A DNA stretch of 64,000 nt from Chelonoidis abingdonii (GCF_003597395.2 NC_133770.1:10992590-11056589); one strand, 5' to 3'; counted from the stretch's first letter, positions 11,139-22,432 are shown. Made by a program: numbers and translations. Notes: a model not told the origin generated them from the letters alone.

Positions 11139-11267
11139 TAGGGTGAACAGATGTCCCACTTTTATAGGGACAGTCTTGATTTTGTGGTCTTTTTCTTATA
11201 TAAGCTCCTATTACCTCCCCCACCAACCTCCATTCCAATGTTTCACGCTTGCTGTCTGGTCACCCTA
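11139..11267. mobile_element. 129-bp hAT-type MITE
   Basis: Terminal inverted repeats TAGGGTGAACAGA at the left and TCTGGTCACCCTA at the right. Flanked by 8-base duplications ATCAGAGC (11131-11138) and ATCGGAGC (11268-11275), one mismatch. The 8-bp duplication and short terminal repeats fit a non-autonomous hAT element. No coding sequence; it would depend on a transposase supplied elsewhere. Confidence 0.85.
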
Positions 11268-11275
11268 ATCGGAGC

Positions 11276-12255
11276 CGAGTCAGGCCTATGCTAAAGGGTT
11301 CTGGAAACCACAACCTTTGCATATACTTCGGTACCTAATGAATTCAGTGCTGGGTGAATCTCAAGAATATTGTTCAGAAAAGTTCCTAAACAAGTAGGAA
11401 TACTTATTGGAACATTAGTGGCTTTGCAAAATTGGACTGGAAATTTCAAAAGAGCCACTTCTGTCACTGGGTGTCTGTCATAATTAGAGGGTAAGTTAAA
11501 CCCAGGAAGAACTGTTGACTTTTTCAAGCTGGATGGTTGGGTTTTTCATTTGGTATTTCTTCTGCTTCCCTTATTTGCTGATTTTACTCCATGGTTTGGG
11601 TGGACAGCAAAAACCATTTATTTCACTTTCTCAGTGACAGCTGGTGCTGGATATGAGTCAGTCAGAAAATAAATAAACCTGACATGTAATATATCATTTT
11701 ATAAGATTGGAGAAGGCCTCTGAGAATGATCAGCCTTCGTTTGCTGAATTGCGGCACTGGAAATATTCCTCACACTGAGCGAGGCTGTCTGTTTGCTATC
11801 TGCCCTGAGCAAGGGGCAGCATGTAGTTACGTTACCCCAGCAATGGATCTGGGAGGGATGAATCCAAGTTCTCTTTTGGGCTACCCCTTTGCTCTGGGGT
11901 TGAACTAACACGCTGCTAACCTAACCCAAACAAGGCTCCATCCATTCCACACCCCCACTCACGCACCCACCCACCTACCCTTCTAACATTGTGACACGTC
12001 TCTTTACTCCTCTCTGTGGGCATGCAGGGAAAGCCTTGGTCTTGCCCTTAATGAAGATGGCTAAAAGCCATAGCAACAGCAGCAGAAGAGCTAGTTCTAC
12101 TGATATTTTATAATCTATAATCTAAGTCCCTTTCTAAACCTTTCGGTGGGATGTTAATTTAGTTATTGTCATAATTATTTCAGAAGAAACTTTTTGTCAA
12201 TGGAGAAAAACAGAAAATATAGTAGAGTACTATTAATTATGTATATTAAAGCTAG
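11276..12255. other. No recognisable gene
   Basis: Unique-looking DNA. Overlapping 60-70 codon frames at 11699-11911 on both strands match nothing known. Confidence 0.45.
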
Positions 12256-12340
12256 CACGCAAGGTCCTCAATCCGTGAGCAGGGCCTTTGTGTTATGTGC
12301 GGTACAAACCCATAAGAAAAGACTACAGGCCTATGAGGGG
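12256..12340 (-). mobile_element. L2-like repeat fragment, antisense
   Basis: GGTCCTCAATCC, GCAGGGCCTTTGTGTTATG and GCGGTACAAACCCATAAGAA resemble, in antisense, the tail of the repeat at 13955-14155. Short and diverged. Confidence 0.4.
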
Positions 12341-12344
12341 ACAT

Positions 12345-12541
12345 TCCCCCGATTCCTATGCATCGAGCCCTGCACCTCAGAGGGCCCCACGGTGTCCGGA
12401 AGAGGTAAGGCCCCGGAAGACAACTGCTGTCAAGGAAGGACCTATTTTTGGTGGCAGCTCAATAGCTGCTGCTGTCTTCGGTGGCATTTGGGCAGCAGCT
12501 CTTTCAAAATGGCCCTGCATGTCCTAAAGCCGGCCCTGTGA
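12345..12541. mobile_element. Degraded GC-rich DNA-transposon fragment
   Basis: Ends AAGCCGGCCCTG, which reads CAGGGCCGGCTT on the other strand, a hAT-like terminus comparable to the left end of the element at 57585. TGAGGGGAC occurs on both sides (about 12337 and 12540), but the left terminus is not recognisable. Confidence 0.4.
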
Positions 12542-12912
12542 GGGGACACAGAAACCCCGTACTGGACAGCACAAGCTTATTTGGCTATTGTGGGCTCTCT
12601 TCAATGCCCCCTCCGCCCACCATGGGTGATACTAGACTTGGAGGGAGGATCTTACAAAAGGAGAACGCAGTACGATTGGGGGCAGGCTAGAGAGGAGAGC
12701 AGGCCTCAACTCCTGGAGAAGGACTATGTGAAGGAAAAAACTCCTTGAGTAACTGCTGACCAACGACCCCCTTCATGACAGGAGGGAGGGAGAGTCTGGT
12801 ACTGAACCACTACTGTAGGATTATTATTCTAGACTACCCTATGAGTCCAGGTGGGTTTACCAGGACCCTGTGAAGAAAGAGAGCCTTACTGCATTTCATT
12901 TGTGATCACTGA

Positions 12913-12914
<2 letters not shown>
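12542..12914. other. No recognisable gene
   Basis: Nothing recognisable before the TG microsatellite. Confidence 0.45.

Positions 12915-13000
<86 letters not shown>
12915..13000. repeat. (TG)43 microsatellite
   Basis: An uninterrupted run of about 43 TG units with no imperfections. Purity suggests it is young or still length-variable. The Cys-Val frames that cross it are artefacts. Confidence 0.99.
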
Positions 13001-13002
<2 letters not shown>

Positions 13003-13954
13003 CATTGACAACCCCAAAAGGAGTGGGCAATCCCATATCCAGCCATAGGGCTAAACCTTCTATGACCAGATTGATGTGCTTGAATGCCCAGATGTTGCAG
13101 ACCAGAGGTGGAGGAGTGCAAAGGCCCTATCAGGGCCCCTAGGGGGAGCTCTTACACAGAGACAGGGCCAAATTTTTAAAGGTGTCTAAGAGCCTAAATG
13201 TGAGTTCACTGCCTAAAGATCTTTAAAAATCTTATTGTTTTTTCAATGTTTCCAGGTATTGGAAACAGTTTCCTTTAACCTTAAGCTTTTATTCAATATT
13301 ATCTGCTAAACATGTAGCGCTGAACTGATTCTCCATGACTAAACAACTTTTGTTCGACAGTGAGTGCATTTCTTTTATAATTCATTTTACTCATTAGCCA
13401 TATTGTATCGCTTAAAACAGTTCCATTTCCATTTTCAGTGTGTTAGGTCTCACAATGGTTATCTAGCACGTAAAGACTTTGTCTTCCCCTATGTAAAACG
13501 ATAATAGTTTTTAAAAAGTAATAATAATGACACTATATTAACACTATAAACAACACATTTAGATGATGAACACTGGGATCTCTGAAAATCCTTGTATCTG
13601 CAATTCCACCGAAAGAAAGAAATTTCGCCGAAAGAGGCCCCATTCTGAAGTGGCCACAGGCAGTTACATAACAGGGTTTACATGGGAGCTGGTGGTGACC
13701 TTACTGGGAGACATAAGGAAGGCCCAAAGCACAGTACCATGCCAGATAGCTGACTTGGATGGGAGTAGCTGGAAGGATAGTGAACTCCATTAAATGTGCA
13801 CCATCTACATGACCGAGACATTTCTTTCCAGCCAGCATACCTCCACTCCAGTAGGGGTGCTGTTCTGATTTTGAGACGAGTAGTGCCATGCTGATGATGG
13901 GGCTGAGGTGAGATGGATGACAGAATATGTGACAATGGTTAAGCAGCGGGTGTA
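13001..13954. other. No recognisable gene
   Basis: About 13160-13205 holds a palindrome-class fragment (GGGCCAAATTTTTAAAGGTG). A 85-codon minus-strand frame at 13678-13935 shows no domain. Confidence 0.45.
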
Positions 13955-14155
13955 GTGTGACTGCTGCTTTTCATGGTGCCCAGTTTTGTCTCATTGCTAT
14001 CTTGTGCTATCCCCATCTGATTGTTTGTATTGTAAGCTGCTTGGGGTAGGGACTGTCCTTTTGTAATGTGATTGGACATAGCCTAGAACAATACATTCCT
14101 GGTCTATGGTTGCAGCCCTTATGTGCTGCCGCAATACAAATAAATAAAATAAATG
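13955..14155 (+). mobile_element. L2-like LINE/SINE 3' tail
   Basis: TTGTATTGTAAGCTGCTTGG, GGTAGGGACTGTCC, CCTAGAACAATACATTCCTGG and the A-rich end AATACAAATAAATAAAAT follow in the order seen in L2-type 3' tails. A second, more diverged sense copy lies at 45600-45745 and an antisense one at 30130-30250. Confidence 0.65.
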
Positions 14156-14470
14156 GTTGCCTGTGGGTAGTGAATTCCCCCAGAATGCAATTTCTCCCCA
14201 TCACTTGCTTTGTCCTGCAGATGCTGTCCTTCAGTTCCTAGCAGGTCATTATGCTGGATAGAGGCTGCATCTGTTAGTTCCTCAAATGCACATAAGCTAA
14301 GCTCTGTTGTATCATCTGTGCATTTTCAAATGCAACCTGCCCCTTGCATCGCAGTGCCATGCTGGTCAGTGCAGCATGTGTAATGCACGACAGTGGAGTT
14401 GTCCATGTATTTTCTTTTGGTCATATCTTGAACTTAATTTTTCATTAATTCCATTTAAAGTAAATATCCA
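14156..14470. other. No recognisable gene
   Basis: A 87-codon plus-strand frame runs into the palindrome array to the right. No independent coding evidence. Confidence 0.45.
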
Positions 14471-14473
14471 CCC

Positions 14474-14785
14474 TGGGCCCTTTAAATTGTTGCCAGAGCC
14501 CCGCTGCCAGAGCTGGCGGAGATTTAAAGGGCCCGGGGTGTATCAGTGGCTGGAGCCCTGGGCCCTTTAAATCACTACCTGATCCCTGCTGCTGGAGCCC
14601 TGGGGTAGCAGCTGTGGGACTCTGGTGGTGATTTAAAGGACCAGGGACTCCCAGCCACCGCTATCGCAGGGAAGCCCGGGGCCCTTTAAATCACTGCCAG
14701 AACCCCAGGGGTCCTAGGCACCTCCACTACCTGCGGGGTTCAGCAACGGGGCTCTGGCGGCAATTTAAAGTGGGGTGTACTGGCT
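14474..14785. repeat. Alternating palindrome array, GGGCCCTTTAAAT
   Basis: The word GGGCCCTTTAAAT (about 14474, 14570, 14688) alternates with its reverse complement form ATTTAAAGGGCCC (about 14522; variants at 14630 and 14763), with GCCAGAGCCC/GGGCTCTGGC words between. The block can fold into two or three successive hairpins with a spacing near 100 bases. Probably the body of a non-autonomous DNA transposon. Confidence 0.8.
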
Positions 14786-14789
14786 TATT

Positions 14790-15650
14790 TTCACCTCTGA
14801 CTATGAGCTTATGTCTGGATAAATACAGCTGCTTAAAGGAGACTGGGCAAGTCAGTGAGTACTTGCTAAGCTGGGGAGAAGACCTCCCGTGTCACAGAAC
14901 ACAGCAGAATATTTTTTTTTGATCAGTTTGCTGGTTGAACAAAAAAAAAATCAATTATTTGCCCAGTTCTAATCCCAAATCCCACAGTAGTCTTCAAACC
15001 CACTGAGCCACCCTTCATCTCCACACACACATTACACGGATCTTTGAAGCATCTCCGGTTAGCAAGTCTACTTTATGCAGCTACAATCAAAGTCACTTTT
15101 GATTTTGTTTTTGCTGCAGCCCTTGCTTTCATTTTTAAAGCAAATTGCTTCAGTACTCAAAGGAAATGCATTGCCATGGAATTTACACATGTGGGGAGCG
15201 ATACAAGGCAACTGCAAAATAACTCTCTTCCTCCTCCTCCTCCTATCTCCTCCTTTTAGCACTAAACTTCAAAAGGTAGCTTTATTTCAAAAAAATTAAA
15301 TACCACCTTCCTCCCCCATTATATTACAAACTAGAGACCATTCAGCCTTTCTGTACCGTGGGGTGTTTGTGGATCAGAGCTCTCTGCATTGTGCGTGCAG
15401 GAAAGTCCTTCTGTTTATCAGAGCCCTGTGATGGGCCGCTTTCAACGTTTTCATGGCTAAATGATTTTCACCTTCTGGGTGAACTTTCAGATTTGGATTC
15501 CTAAGAAAGGCAGAGAAGCAATACACTGTTCCCATCAGCAGACTCTGCATCCATGCTTCATACAGACGTCATGATGGGTGTTGGGAAGATCAGACAATGA
15601 ATCTCCGTGTTCTCTTTATAGACTTTGGGGCAAACTCCAGTAACCTTATA
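14790..15650. other. No recognisable gene
   Basis: Mostly unique-looking. A CTCCTCCTCC patch lies at about 15228-15255. Frames of 64-74 codons near 15050-15300 are AT-rich and without domains. Confidence 0.45.
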
Positions 15651-15651
15651 C

Positions 15652-15725
15652 ACACTGAGTAGTACCTTACTCCTTAGGTAACCCCACTGAAAGCAGTGGA
15701 ACTATTTGCAGAGTAAGGTACAATG
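15652..15725. repeat. Imperfect palindrome, AGTACCTTACTC
   Basis: AGTAGTACCTTACTCC at the left and GCAGAGTAAGGTACAATG at the right fold on a loop containing CACTGAAAGCAGTGG. Related to the longer hairpin at 24345-24386. Confidence 0.6.
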
Positions 15726-16034
15726 CATTTAAATAAAGGTGGCCCTGTCTGGTCCTACGAAAATGGACAACTGTGAGTGTAACCCTTCCTGCTGTGTTCA
15801 AGAACATGACTACCAACCCTAGCGGACACTGGGCACAAACCCCAAATTGGCTGTGAATTCTGGGCTTAAATTTCACTAACCATTTATCAAGGGTAACATC
15901 CACAGGCACTATACCAGTCTTAATAGGGCATCAGAGAAACCCCACTGGGTACTCTGACCTATCTTGCCATTAAAGTGAGCCTACCTTTGTGGTAGATGGC
16001 CCCTTACACCAAGCATCACAGTGATATCCAGGTT
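15726..16034. other. No recognisable gene
   Basis: A minus-strand 80-codon frame overlaps it; no family is recognised. Confidence 0.4.
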
Positions 16035-16042
16035 ACTCCTAG

Positions 16043-16444
16043 CATAGGCACCAACTCTGTGGATGCTCTGAGGCTGGAGCACCCATGGGGAAAAATTCGT
16101 GGGTGCGGAGCACCCACTGGCAGCCAAGCTCCCTGCCCTACCTCACCTCCTCCTCCTCCCCTGATCACATCACATCCCCGATCTTCCGCCTACCTCCCAA
16201 CACTTGCCGCCACCAAACAGCTGTAGCAAGCTCCGGGAGGGAGGGGTGAGGAGCAGGGATGTGGCATGCTCAGGGGAAGAGGTGGGGCAGGGATTTGGGG
16301 AAGGAGTCAGAATAGGGGCAGGGAGGGGACGGGGACTTTGGGGAAGGGATTGGAATGGGAGTGGGGCAGTGGTAGAGTCGGAGCAGGGCCGGGGGCAGAG
16401 GGGAATCAAGCACCCACCAGTGCCAGTAGAAGTCAGTGCCTATG
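16043..16444. mobile_element. 402-bp hAT-like element, 8-bp TSD
   Basis: Left end CATAGGCACCAACTCTG and right end AGAAGTCAGTGCCTATG are imperfect inverted repeats. Perfect 8-base duplications ACTCCTAG flank it at 16035-16042 and 16445-16452. The inner part has GGAGCACCCA words near both ends and a GGGG(A/C)AGGGA-rich tract. The reading frames across it on both strands are low-complexity Pro/Ser or Gly/Arg products of the G-rich tract. Non-autonomous, hAT-type by duplication length. Confidence 0.88.
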
Positions 16445-16452
16445 ACTCCTAG

Positions 16453-17110
16453 TCCCAGAGGACTAGTCACTTACCCAAGGTCAATTGCACCTTAGATCTC
16501 AAATAAGAAAAGAAATGAGAGATATTTACAAGGTTTAAAGTAGGTAAACACAGATGCACAATGTTTCAAAAGGGAATAGAAACTTCTGTAATAAGCAAGC
16601 TCTATATAACCTTTATGGCTAAGCAGATGGGGATCTCTTGCTTATGCCCAGAAAACCTTACCCAGGGTCCAAGCAGCAAGGAGATAAAGTTCCTTCTTAT
16701 AAGGAGTTTTTCCCCCCTTCCTTCTTTGTGTTCTGAGCTGCAAATTCAGCTGATGGGAGGAATCCACGTGCATGACATGTTTTCACAGCATAGAGAGTAA
16801 AACAACAAACGTCTTTTGACTTCTTTATCATCCCACAACAGTCTGTCTGGTATGGTGGGACCCGTCCTGTCGGGCAGGATGTAACATCTTCAATGGGAGA
16901 TTAGCACTTTCCACAAATTAATGTCTCTTTCCTATCTGGTGATTTACACAGTCACATAGGCTTACCATGCAACTGGGATACTGATGTTACAATGTACGTA
17001 GCAATTCACAAGTATTCAATAAAGTCTAAACACATTCTTATCATTCTAATACCTATTGTAACAATACTAAAAAACAGGTGAGCAAGACTGATTCCAGCTA
17101 TGTATTTCTT
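16453..17110 (-). mobile_element. Antisense LTR-type element
   Basis: On the minus strand there is a TATA-like GGTTATATAGAGC (about 16602-16614) in sequence I recognise as a dispersed turtle LTR. Its right part (from 16996) is shared, inverted, with 21652-21890. No clean ends or target duplication were found. Confidence 0.5.
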
Positions 17111-17372
17111 AGTGTCCCACTGAGGCAGAAGTTTGCTTTTGACTTATGAAAGGAAGGGGCGTATTCGTCAGAGCAACGCATAAGGAGTCAGAATTCCAAG
17201 GTGCTGTCCTTGGCTCTGGCAGCAACTGACTCACTTTGTGGCCACAGGCAAGTCATGTGAACCTCTCCAGGCCTCAGTTTACCCATGTGTAAAATGGGGA
17301 TAACAATATTTATCTACCTCCCAGGAGAGTGTGAGGCCTAGTTAATTAAAGTTTGTAGAAGATCTCAGATAG
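17111..17372 (+). mobile_element. tRNA-derived SINE-like sequence
   Basis: The string CAGGCAAGTCATGTGAACC, CTCAGTTTACCC and AAAATGGGGATAACAATA, ending with a GATCTCAGATAG-type tail, is the body of a tRNA-derived/CORE-like SINE of the kind abundant in cryptodiran turtles and other amniotes. The head region is diverged. The copy is followed immediately by an LTR. Confidence 0.65.
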
Positions 17373-17376
17373 TCAT

Positions 17377-18150
17377 TGTAGTAAGAGGAGGCCCTGAGAT
17401 ATAAACCTTGGTATCAGAGGCCTGGTATGAGGCCTGAGGCCTGAACTAAGGTAATGGTCAAAACTTTGCTAACATAAAGCAAAGTTAAGCTGTGAGCCAG
17501 AGGCAGGCCCTGCTCACATAAGCTGGCAAGGAAAGGGCTGATGCTGCAAGAAGAGATGTACCTAAAAGGTACTGAACACTAGATATTAGAACATTCACAT
17601 ACTTGCACTTTCCACACAGATAACAAGGAACAGGCTGACCCATCCCAATGACAGGGCCAAAAGGGTAATATGATGGATAGAGTTGTTTTGTTCCAACCAA
17701 CATGTAAAAGGTGAGAGGCGGCACTTTACTATATAGAGGGGTTGTACCTTGCTATGTAGAGGGGTTGCACCTCAATACGTCAGGAGTGATGTGTAATTTG
17801 TTTGTACCTGTGTATAAGAATGCACCCTGGGGTGGGTGTCTTTTTCCAGCCGAGGGGCAGTGGAAGTCCCGCCACTGATGAGCTGAGTCCATTGCAGAGC
17901 ACTTTCTCGTAGTATGCCCTGAGTTAGACTAAGAAATCTAAGGGAACTACTATTGTGTCCAATATGGCAATAAACCTGGCCGACGTGCCTTCGTACCTTA
18001 CTAGACTCTGTGGTCATGGGGTTCTCTTTGGTCTGCTATGTCAGCTATCTGCGCAGAGCTGGGACAGCACACAGAGGGAACACATGCCAAGCAGCCGAGT
18101 GATAACAACATTGAACAGAGCAGAGCACCACACCGGTAGCATCTGACAAC
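17377..18150 (+). mobile_element. LTR, sense
   Basis: Begins TGTAGTAAGAGGAGGCCC. A TATA-like GTGTATAAGAATGCACC lies at about 17810 and a polyadenylation signal CAATAAACC at about 17969, in correct order and spacing for a U3-R-U5 structure. Contains a short local duplication CTATATAGAGGGGTTG / CTATGTAGAGGGGTTG (about 17729-17770). The right end is set only approximately and no target duplication was confirmed. Confidence 0.65.
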
Positions 18151-18416
18151 AGACTATGAAAGATGCCAGCACAAATATATATTATGTCCAAAAGGAAAAT
18201 TCCAACATCTTCATATTACTCTATTTGCACATCATCTAGTAGATTAAACTGGGCAATAATTTTCTCTAGTTATGAAATTCAGACCCTTATTTACTGGTAT
18301 TAACTACATTAGAAAGCTAAATCAAGAACAATCCGGACTGTCATAAAGAAAAAACATATATTTTCAGTCCAAATGATTAAGATTAAAGAGATATATACAA
18401 AGGGAAAACAAAAGTA
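18151..18416. other. No recognisable gene
   Basis: AT-rich spacer between two LTRs. Nothing recognisable. Confidence 0.4.
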
Positions 18417-18421
18417 AACTC

Positions 18422-19543
18422 TGTGACGGATTGAATCACAGAACCCCCTTGGGAGCTGCCACCTAACGTGCTAAGACTACTCTTGATCTGCTTTCCCTGC
18501 CAGCTGGAATCAAGCACCTGTCTGCTGAACCAGACACTCCCATCTGCTCCAACACAGACCCGGGTCTGAATTACCTGCCCAAAGCTGCAGGTTTACCTGA
18601 AAGCAGCTAACAGAAGTGTGCTTGTCTTTAACACTCAGATGCCAACTCCCAGTGGCCTAACCAAATAAATCCGTTTTACCTGTATAAAGCATGCAGGGTA
18701 CTCATAATTGTTCGCCCCTCTATAGCATGATAGAGAGATATGCACAGCTATTCGCTTCCCTAGGTTGAATACATACTCTGGTCAATTAATAAGTAACAAT
18801 GATTTCATAAATAGAGAAAGTAGGATTAAGTGTTTTCAAGTAGTGACAGACAGACAAAGTAAGTTACCAATCAAAATAAAATAAAACACAAATCTATGTC
18901 TAATCAAACTGAAGACAGATAATCTCACCCTCAGAGATGCTTCAGTAAGTTTTTTCCTCAGACGGACACCTTCCAGGCCTGGGCAAATCTTCTCCTGGTA
19001 CAGCTCTTGTTCCAGCTCAGGTGGTAGCTAGGGATTCTCCTAATAGGCTCTCTCTCCCTTTGTTCTGTTCCACCCCTTTATATATCTTTGCATAGGCGGA
19101 ATCCTTTGTCCTCTCTGGGTTCCACCCCTCCTTCTCAATGGAAAGACACCAGGTTAAAGATGGATTCCAGTTCAGGTGACACATGATCACAAGTCACTGC
19201 AAGATTTCATTGCCCATTTGCCAGCACACAGGAATACAGACACTACAGGTAAAACAGAGCCATATGCAGTCAATTGTCCTGGTTAATGGGAGTCATCAAG
19301 ATTCCAAACTCCCATTAATGGCCCACACTTTGCATAATTACAATAGGCCCTCAGAGTTATATTTCATATTTCTAGTTTCAGATACAAGAGTGGTACATTT
19401 ATGCAAATAGGATAACCACACTCATTAGACAATAAGCTTTGTAACAATAGTTTACAAGAGACCTTTTGCATGAAGCATATTCCAGTTACATTATATTCAC
19501 TCATTAGCATATTTTTATAAAATCATATAGACGGCAATGACAC
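18422..19543 (-). mobile_element. 1.1-kb LTR, antisense, 5-bp TSD
   Basis: Starts TGTGACGGATTG and ends GGCAATGACAC(A). Flanked by AACTC at 18417-18421 and 19544-19548, a 5-bp target duplication. On the minus strand a TATA-like box AGATATATAAAGGGG lies at about 19076-19090. No internal gag/pol sequence follows, so this is a solo LTR left by recombination between the two LTRs of a full element. I recognise it as a common turtle LTR. Confidence 0.85.
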
Positions 19544-19548
19544 AACTC

Positions 19549-20338
19549 CATGAGAGAGCACAGTGTATGTCTACTCTAACAGCAGGTTGCAACAATTCTA
19601 AAAAGGAAATGGCTGCAGTTTCTGTAGGCCATGTCTTAGAAATTTAAAGACGTAGTACACAGAAAACAAGTATATGTCAGTTTCGAGCTACATATGTCAC
19701 AGATATAATTAATGGTCATAATATTGTTTTACAGCTACTTTTTTAGTGTTAATTAAAATATCTAAAATCGACAGCTGACATCCCAATGGCGTCTTGAAAA
19801 AGTGCTAGATATATTGTGGATCATGACTGCATTTAATTAAAAAATATACCTCCTAGAAAAATCCCTCCATGCTCATCACAACTACTTTTGCAAGTGCTGC
19901 ATATTAATTATACACATGGAGATGAATTCTTGGTAAATAGTCGTTGAGATTTTATTGCTTAATCTTTGCCCAAACCACCCCCTGTTGAAGCCTGACACTC
20001 TTGCCTTCAATGGAAGCAGGATTTAGACTCCATTTATCTTCTGCTATTCCATCCCAGTTCTCTCCTTGAAAATTTTTTTCAAGGCACCTCTTCATGCACT
20101 TCTCCTCCCCCACTCCTGTACACTTCCCAATTCCCTTCATTGCAGCACCTTTTCGTGTAATGGATTCATTTGTCAGTATTTGCTCCCAGACTGAATATTT
20201 TACATTTATCTGAATTAGATCCAACTTCCACCTACAGTATTACTCATGTAAACTGTCTCGGTCTGGCTGCATCACTCTGCTCCTAATTACTGGAGCACTC
20301 ATCTATAAATCTGAAATATGCACTTCTCAATATTGTAG
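19549..20338. other. No recognisable gene
   Basis: AT-rich. A 90-codon minus-strand frame (19952-20224) is rich in Lys and Glu but has no recognisable domain. Confidence 0.45.
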
Positions 20339-20346
20339 TCTTAGAT

Positions 20347-20655
20347 CAGGGGTAGGCAACCTATGGCACGTGTGCCGAAGGCGGCACACGAGCTGATTGT
20401 CAGTGGCACTCAAACCGCCCAGGTCCTGGTCACCGGTCCGGGGGGATCTGCATTTTAATTTAATTTTAAATGAAGCTTCTTAAACATTTAAAAAACCTTA
20501 TTTACTTTACATACAACAATAATTTAGTTATATATTAAAGACTTATAGAGAGAGACCTTCTAAAATGTTAAAAAGTATTACTGACACGCGAAACTTAAAT
20601 TAGGATGAATAAATGAAGACTCAGCACACCACTTCTGAAAGGTTGCCGACCCCTG
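20347..20655. mobile_element. hAT element copy 1 (309 bp)
   Basis: Termini CAGGGGTAGGCAACC and GGTTGCCGACCCCTG are inverted repeats. A perfect 8-base duplication TCTTAGAT flanks it (20339-20346, 20656-20663). The internal AT-rich part TTTAATTTAATTTTAAATG and the right part GGATGAATAAATGAAGACTC are shared with copies at 22433 and 60457. Non-autonomous hAT; no transposase. Confidence 0.95.
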
Positions 20656-20663
20656 TCTTAGAT

Positions 20664-21230
20664 ATATACAGAAATAACAAAAAACTGCAGACATAGAGCT
20701 GATCACTATAAATCAATGCCCTACTTTGGTTTTGAGCTGTCTGCTTTTTGCAGCAAATTTCAATTATTTTCACCAAATAACTGACCAACTGAGAACCAAA
20801 ACATTTCAGTTTGGAAATATTCCCATGGAGCTTTATGGGAATTGCAGTTCAGTCATGTTCTCATAATCCTCTATGGGCTGGACTCCCCAGCCAGTCTACG
20901 TCTCCCATGAGACACCTTGGTCAGGGACTCCCATGATACACCACCTCCCCTCTCCAAAAGGGGGCAACTGCTGCATCATAGGAGAGGAGAATGGGAGCAC
21001 GAAGCACCCAACCTACAACTCCCAGAAGGCAACAGTTTACAATATTCAAATTTCCACCAAACAAACAATATCTGCTGAGGGGAAACAACCTTGTTTTTCA
21101 AGCAGTTTTCCCCATGAGTTCTCCTCTGGCTTTGCCAATACTTTGTTGGGCCCTTATGCATAAGTACATTGGAACTATTCATGGAGTAAGGCACAATTCA
21201 GTAGGAGGAAGCCTGGCAGAATCGGTATCA
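20664..21230. other. No gene; palindromic-element pieces
   Basis: 20740-20830 resembles miniature-element sequence (AACATTTCAGTTTGGAAATA). 20870-21020 contains repeated CTCCCATGA words (GTCTCCCATGAGACACC, ACTCCCATGATACACC) like those near 28520. Several 70-100 codon frames have no domain. Confidence 0.45.
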
Positions 21231-21234
21231 TGAC

Positions 21235-21420
21235 TTCCTGTGCCTCTGCTTGCTTTTAGGTATTACGGCAATGGACACTTAAATTAATTTTCCCATTTTT
21301 AGAAAATGGGATGAAAATACTTAACCATCTCATAGGCGTATGGTGAGTGTTAATCGTCTGTAAAGTGCTTTGAGAGTGTTAGATGAAAGATTTCTTAGCG
21401 ACATGAAGCCTCATTATCAA
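21235..21420 (+). mobile_element. SINE tail fragment
   Basis: ATGACTTCCTGTGCCTCTGC, AAAATGGGATGAAAATACTT, CTCATAGGCGTATGGTGAG and CTGTAAAGTGCTTTGAGAG follow the order of a tRNA-derived SINE body and tail. Diverged. Confidence 0.55.
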
Positions 21421-21651
21421 ATAGCAGTAATTACTGGACAGCTAATATCTCAAAGCCATGGTTTTCAACCTTTTTTTCATTTCTGGATCTCTAAAATTTC
21501 AAATGGAGGTACAGACCCCTTGGGAAATCTTAAGCATAGCCTGTGAACCCCCAGGGGTTGGCAGACCACAGGTTGAAAACCATTGTCTTAATGTAATTTC
21601 AAGCTGGAGCATGCCATGCCAATGTATCATTTCAATGTATCGGTTCAAAAG

Positions 21652-21890
21652 CTTGCCCGTGGTCACAAAGTGAGTCAGTTCCTGGTTAGAACTAAGGGTC
21701 AGACCTTGGAATTCTGACTCCTCATGCTTTGCTCTGACTAATATACCCCTTTATTTCATAGGTCAAATGCAAACTTCTGCCTCAGTTGGTCATCAACAAT
21801 ACATATCTGGAATCAGTGTGTTGGTATTGTTATAATTCTATTACCTATTTTAAGAATGTGTTTATTGAATGCTTGTGAGTTGCTACATAT
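21652..21890 (+). repeat. Inverted copy of 16996-17252
   Basis: Reverse-complement similarity runs from GTGGTCACAAAGTGAGTCAG through TTGGAATTCTGACTCCTCAT and CAAACTTCTGCCTCAGT to TGGAATCAGTGTG and AAGAATGTGTTTATTGAATG. Both copies carry SINE-head sequence joined to LTR-type sequence, so they are two copies of one composite element in opposite orientation, about 4.4 kb apart. Confidence 0.75.
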
Positions 21891-22424
21891 GTGCATATGT
21901 GACCTTCCTACTTTGAAACCAGCTTGTTTCTCTTTAATCACACTGTTATTTCAAAATGTCCTTCCATTTAAGCTTTATTGTAGCTTCTAATGCTTTGCCC
22001 TACAACTGAATAGTGTGCCCTTAAACATTTTCCTAACATAAATGACTGGAGAAATTGGCCATTTTGTATTCTTCTGAATTATAAGAGCTTTAAAAAAAAT
22101 GCAGTTAAAGTGCCTTTAATATCTGTCACCAATCTGTTATCCTCTCTTCCCCCAGACAGTTTTTAAAATTGCTTTTAGTTTTAAGTATATAAGCATTAGA
22201 TGATACAAATCATGTAGTATAGGGCTTCTGGTATGGGGGTTTGTTAGTTTAATATTCCAGGTTCCTTTTTAACAATTTTTGAGTTTTATATAGATGTTCA
22301 AAACTCTGTATACACTGTCATGAGTAATCTCTCTGTTATGTTTCCTAGTGTGCTTCAGTATAATGTTATTTCAAACGGCACTATGTTAAAGCACACCTGG
22401 GGACCTTTACTGTGCACCAGCAAG
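21891..22424. other. No recognisable gene
   Basis: AT-rich unique-looking sequence. Nothing recognised. Confidence 0.45.
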
Positions 22425-22432
22425 GTCTACAC

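Noticed and set aside
12851..13142. Cys-Val repeat frames
   Set aside because: Translation of the TG microsatellite.
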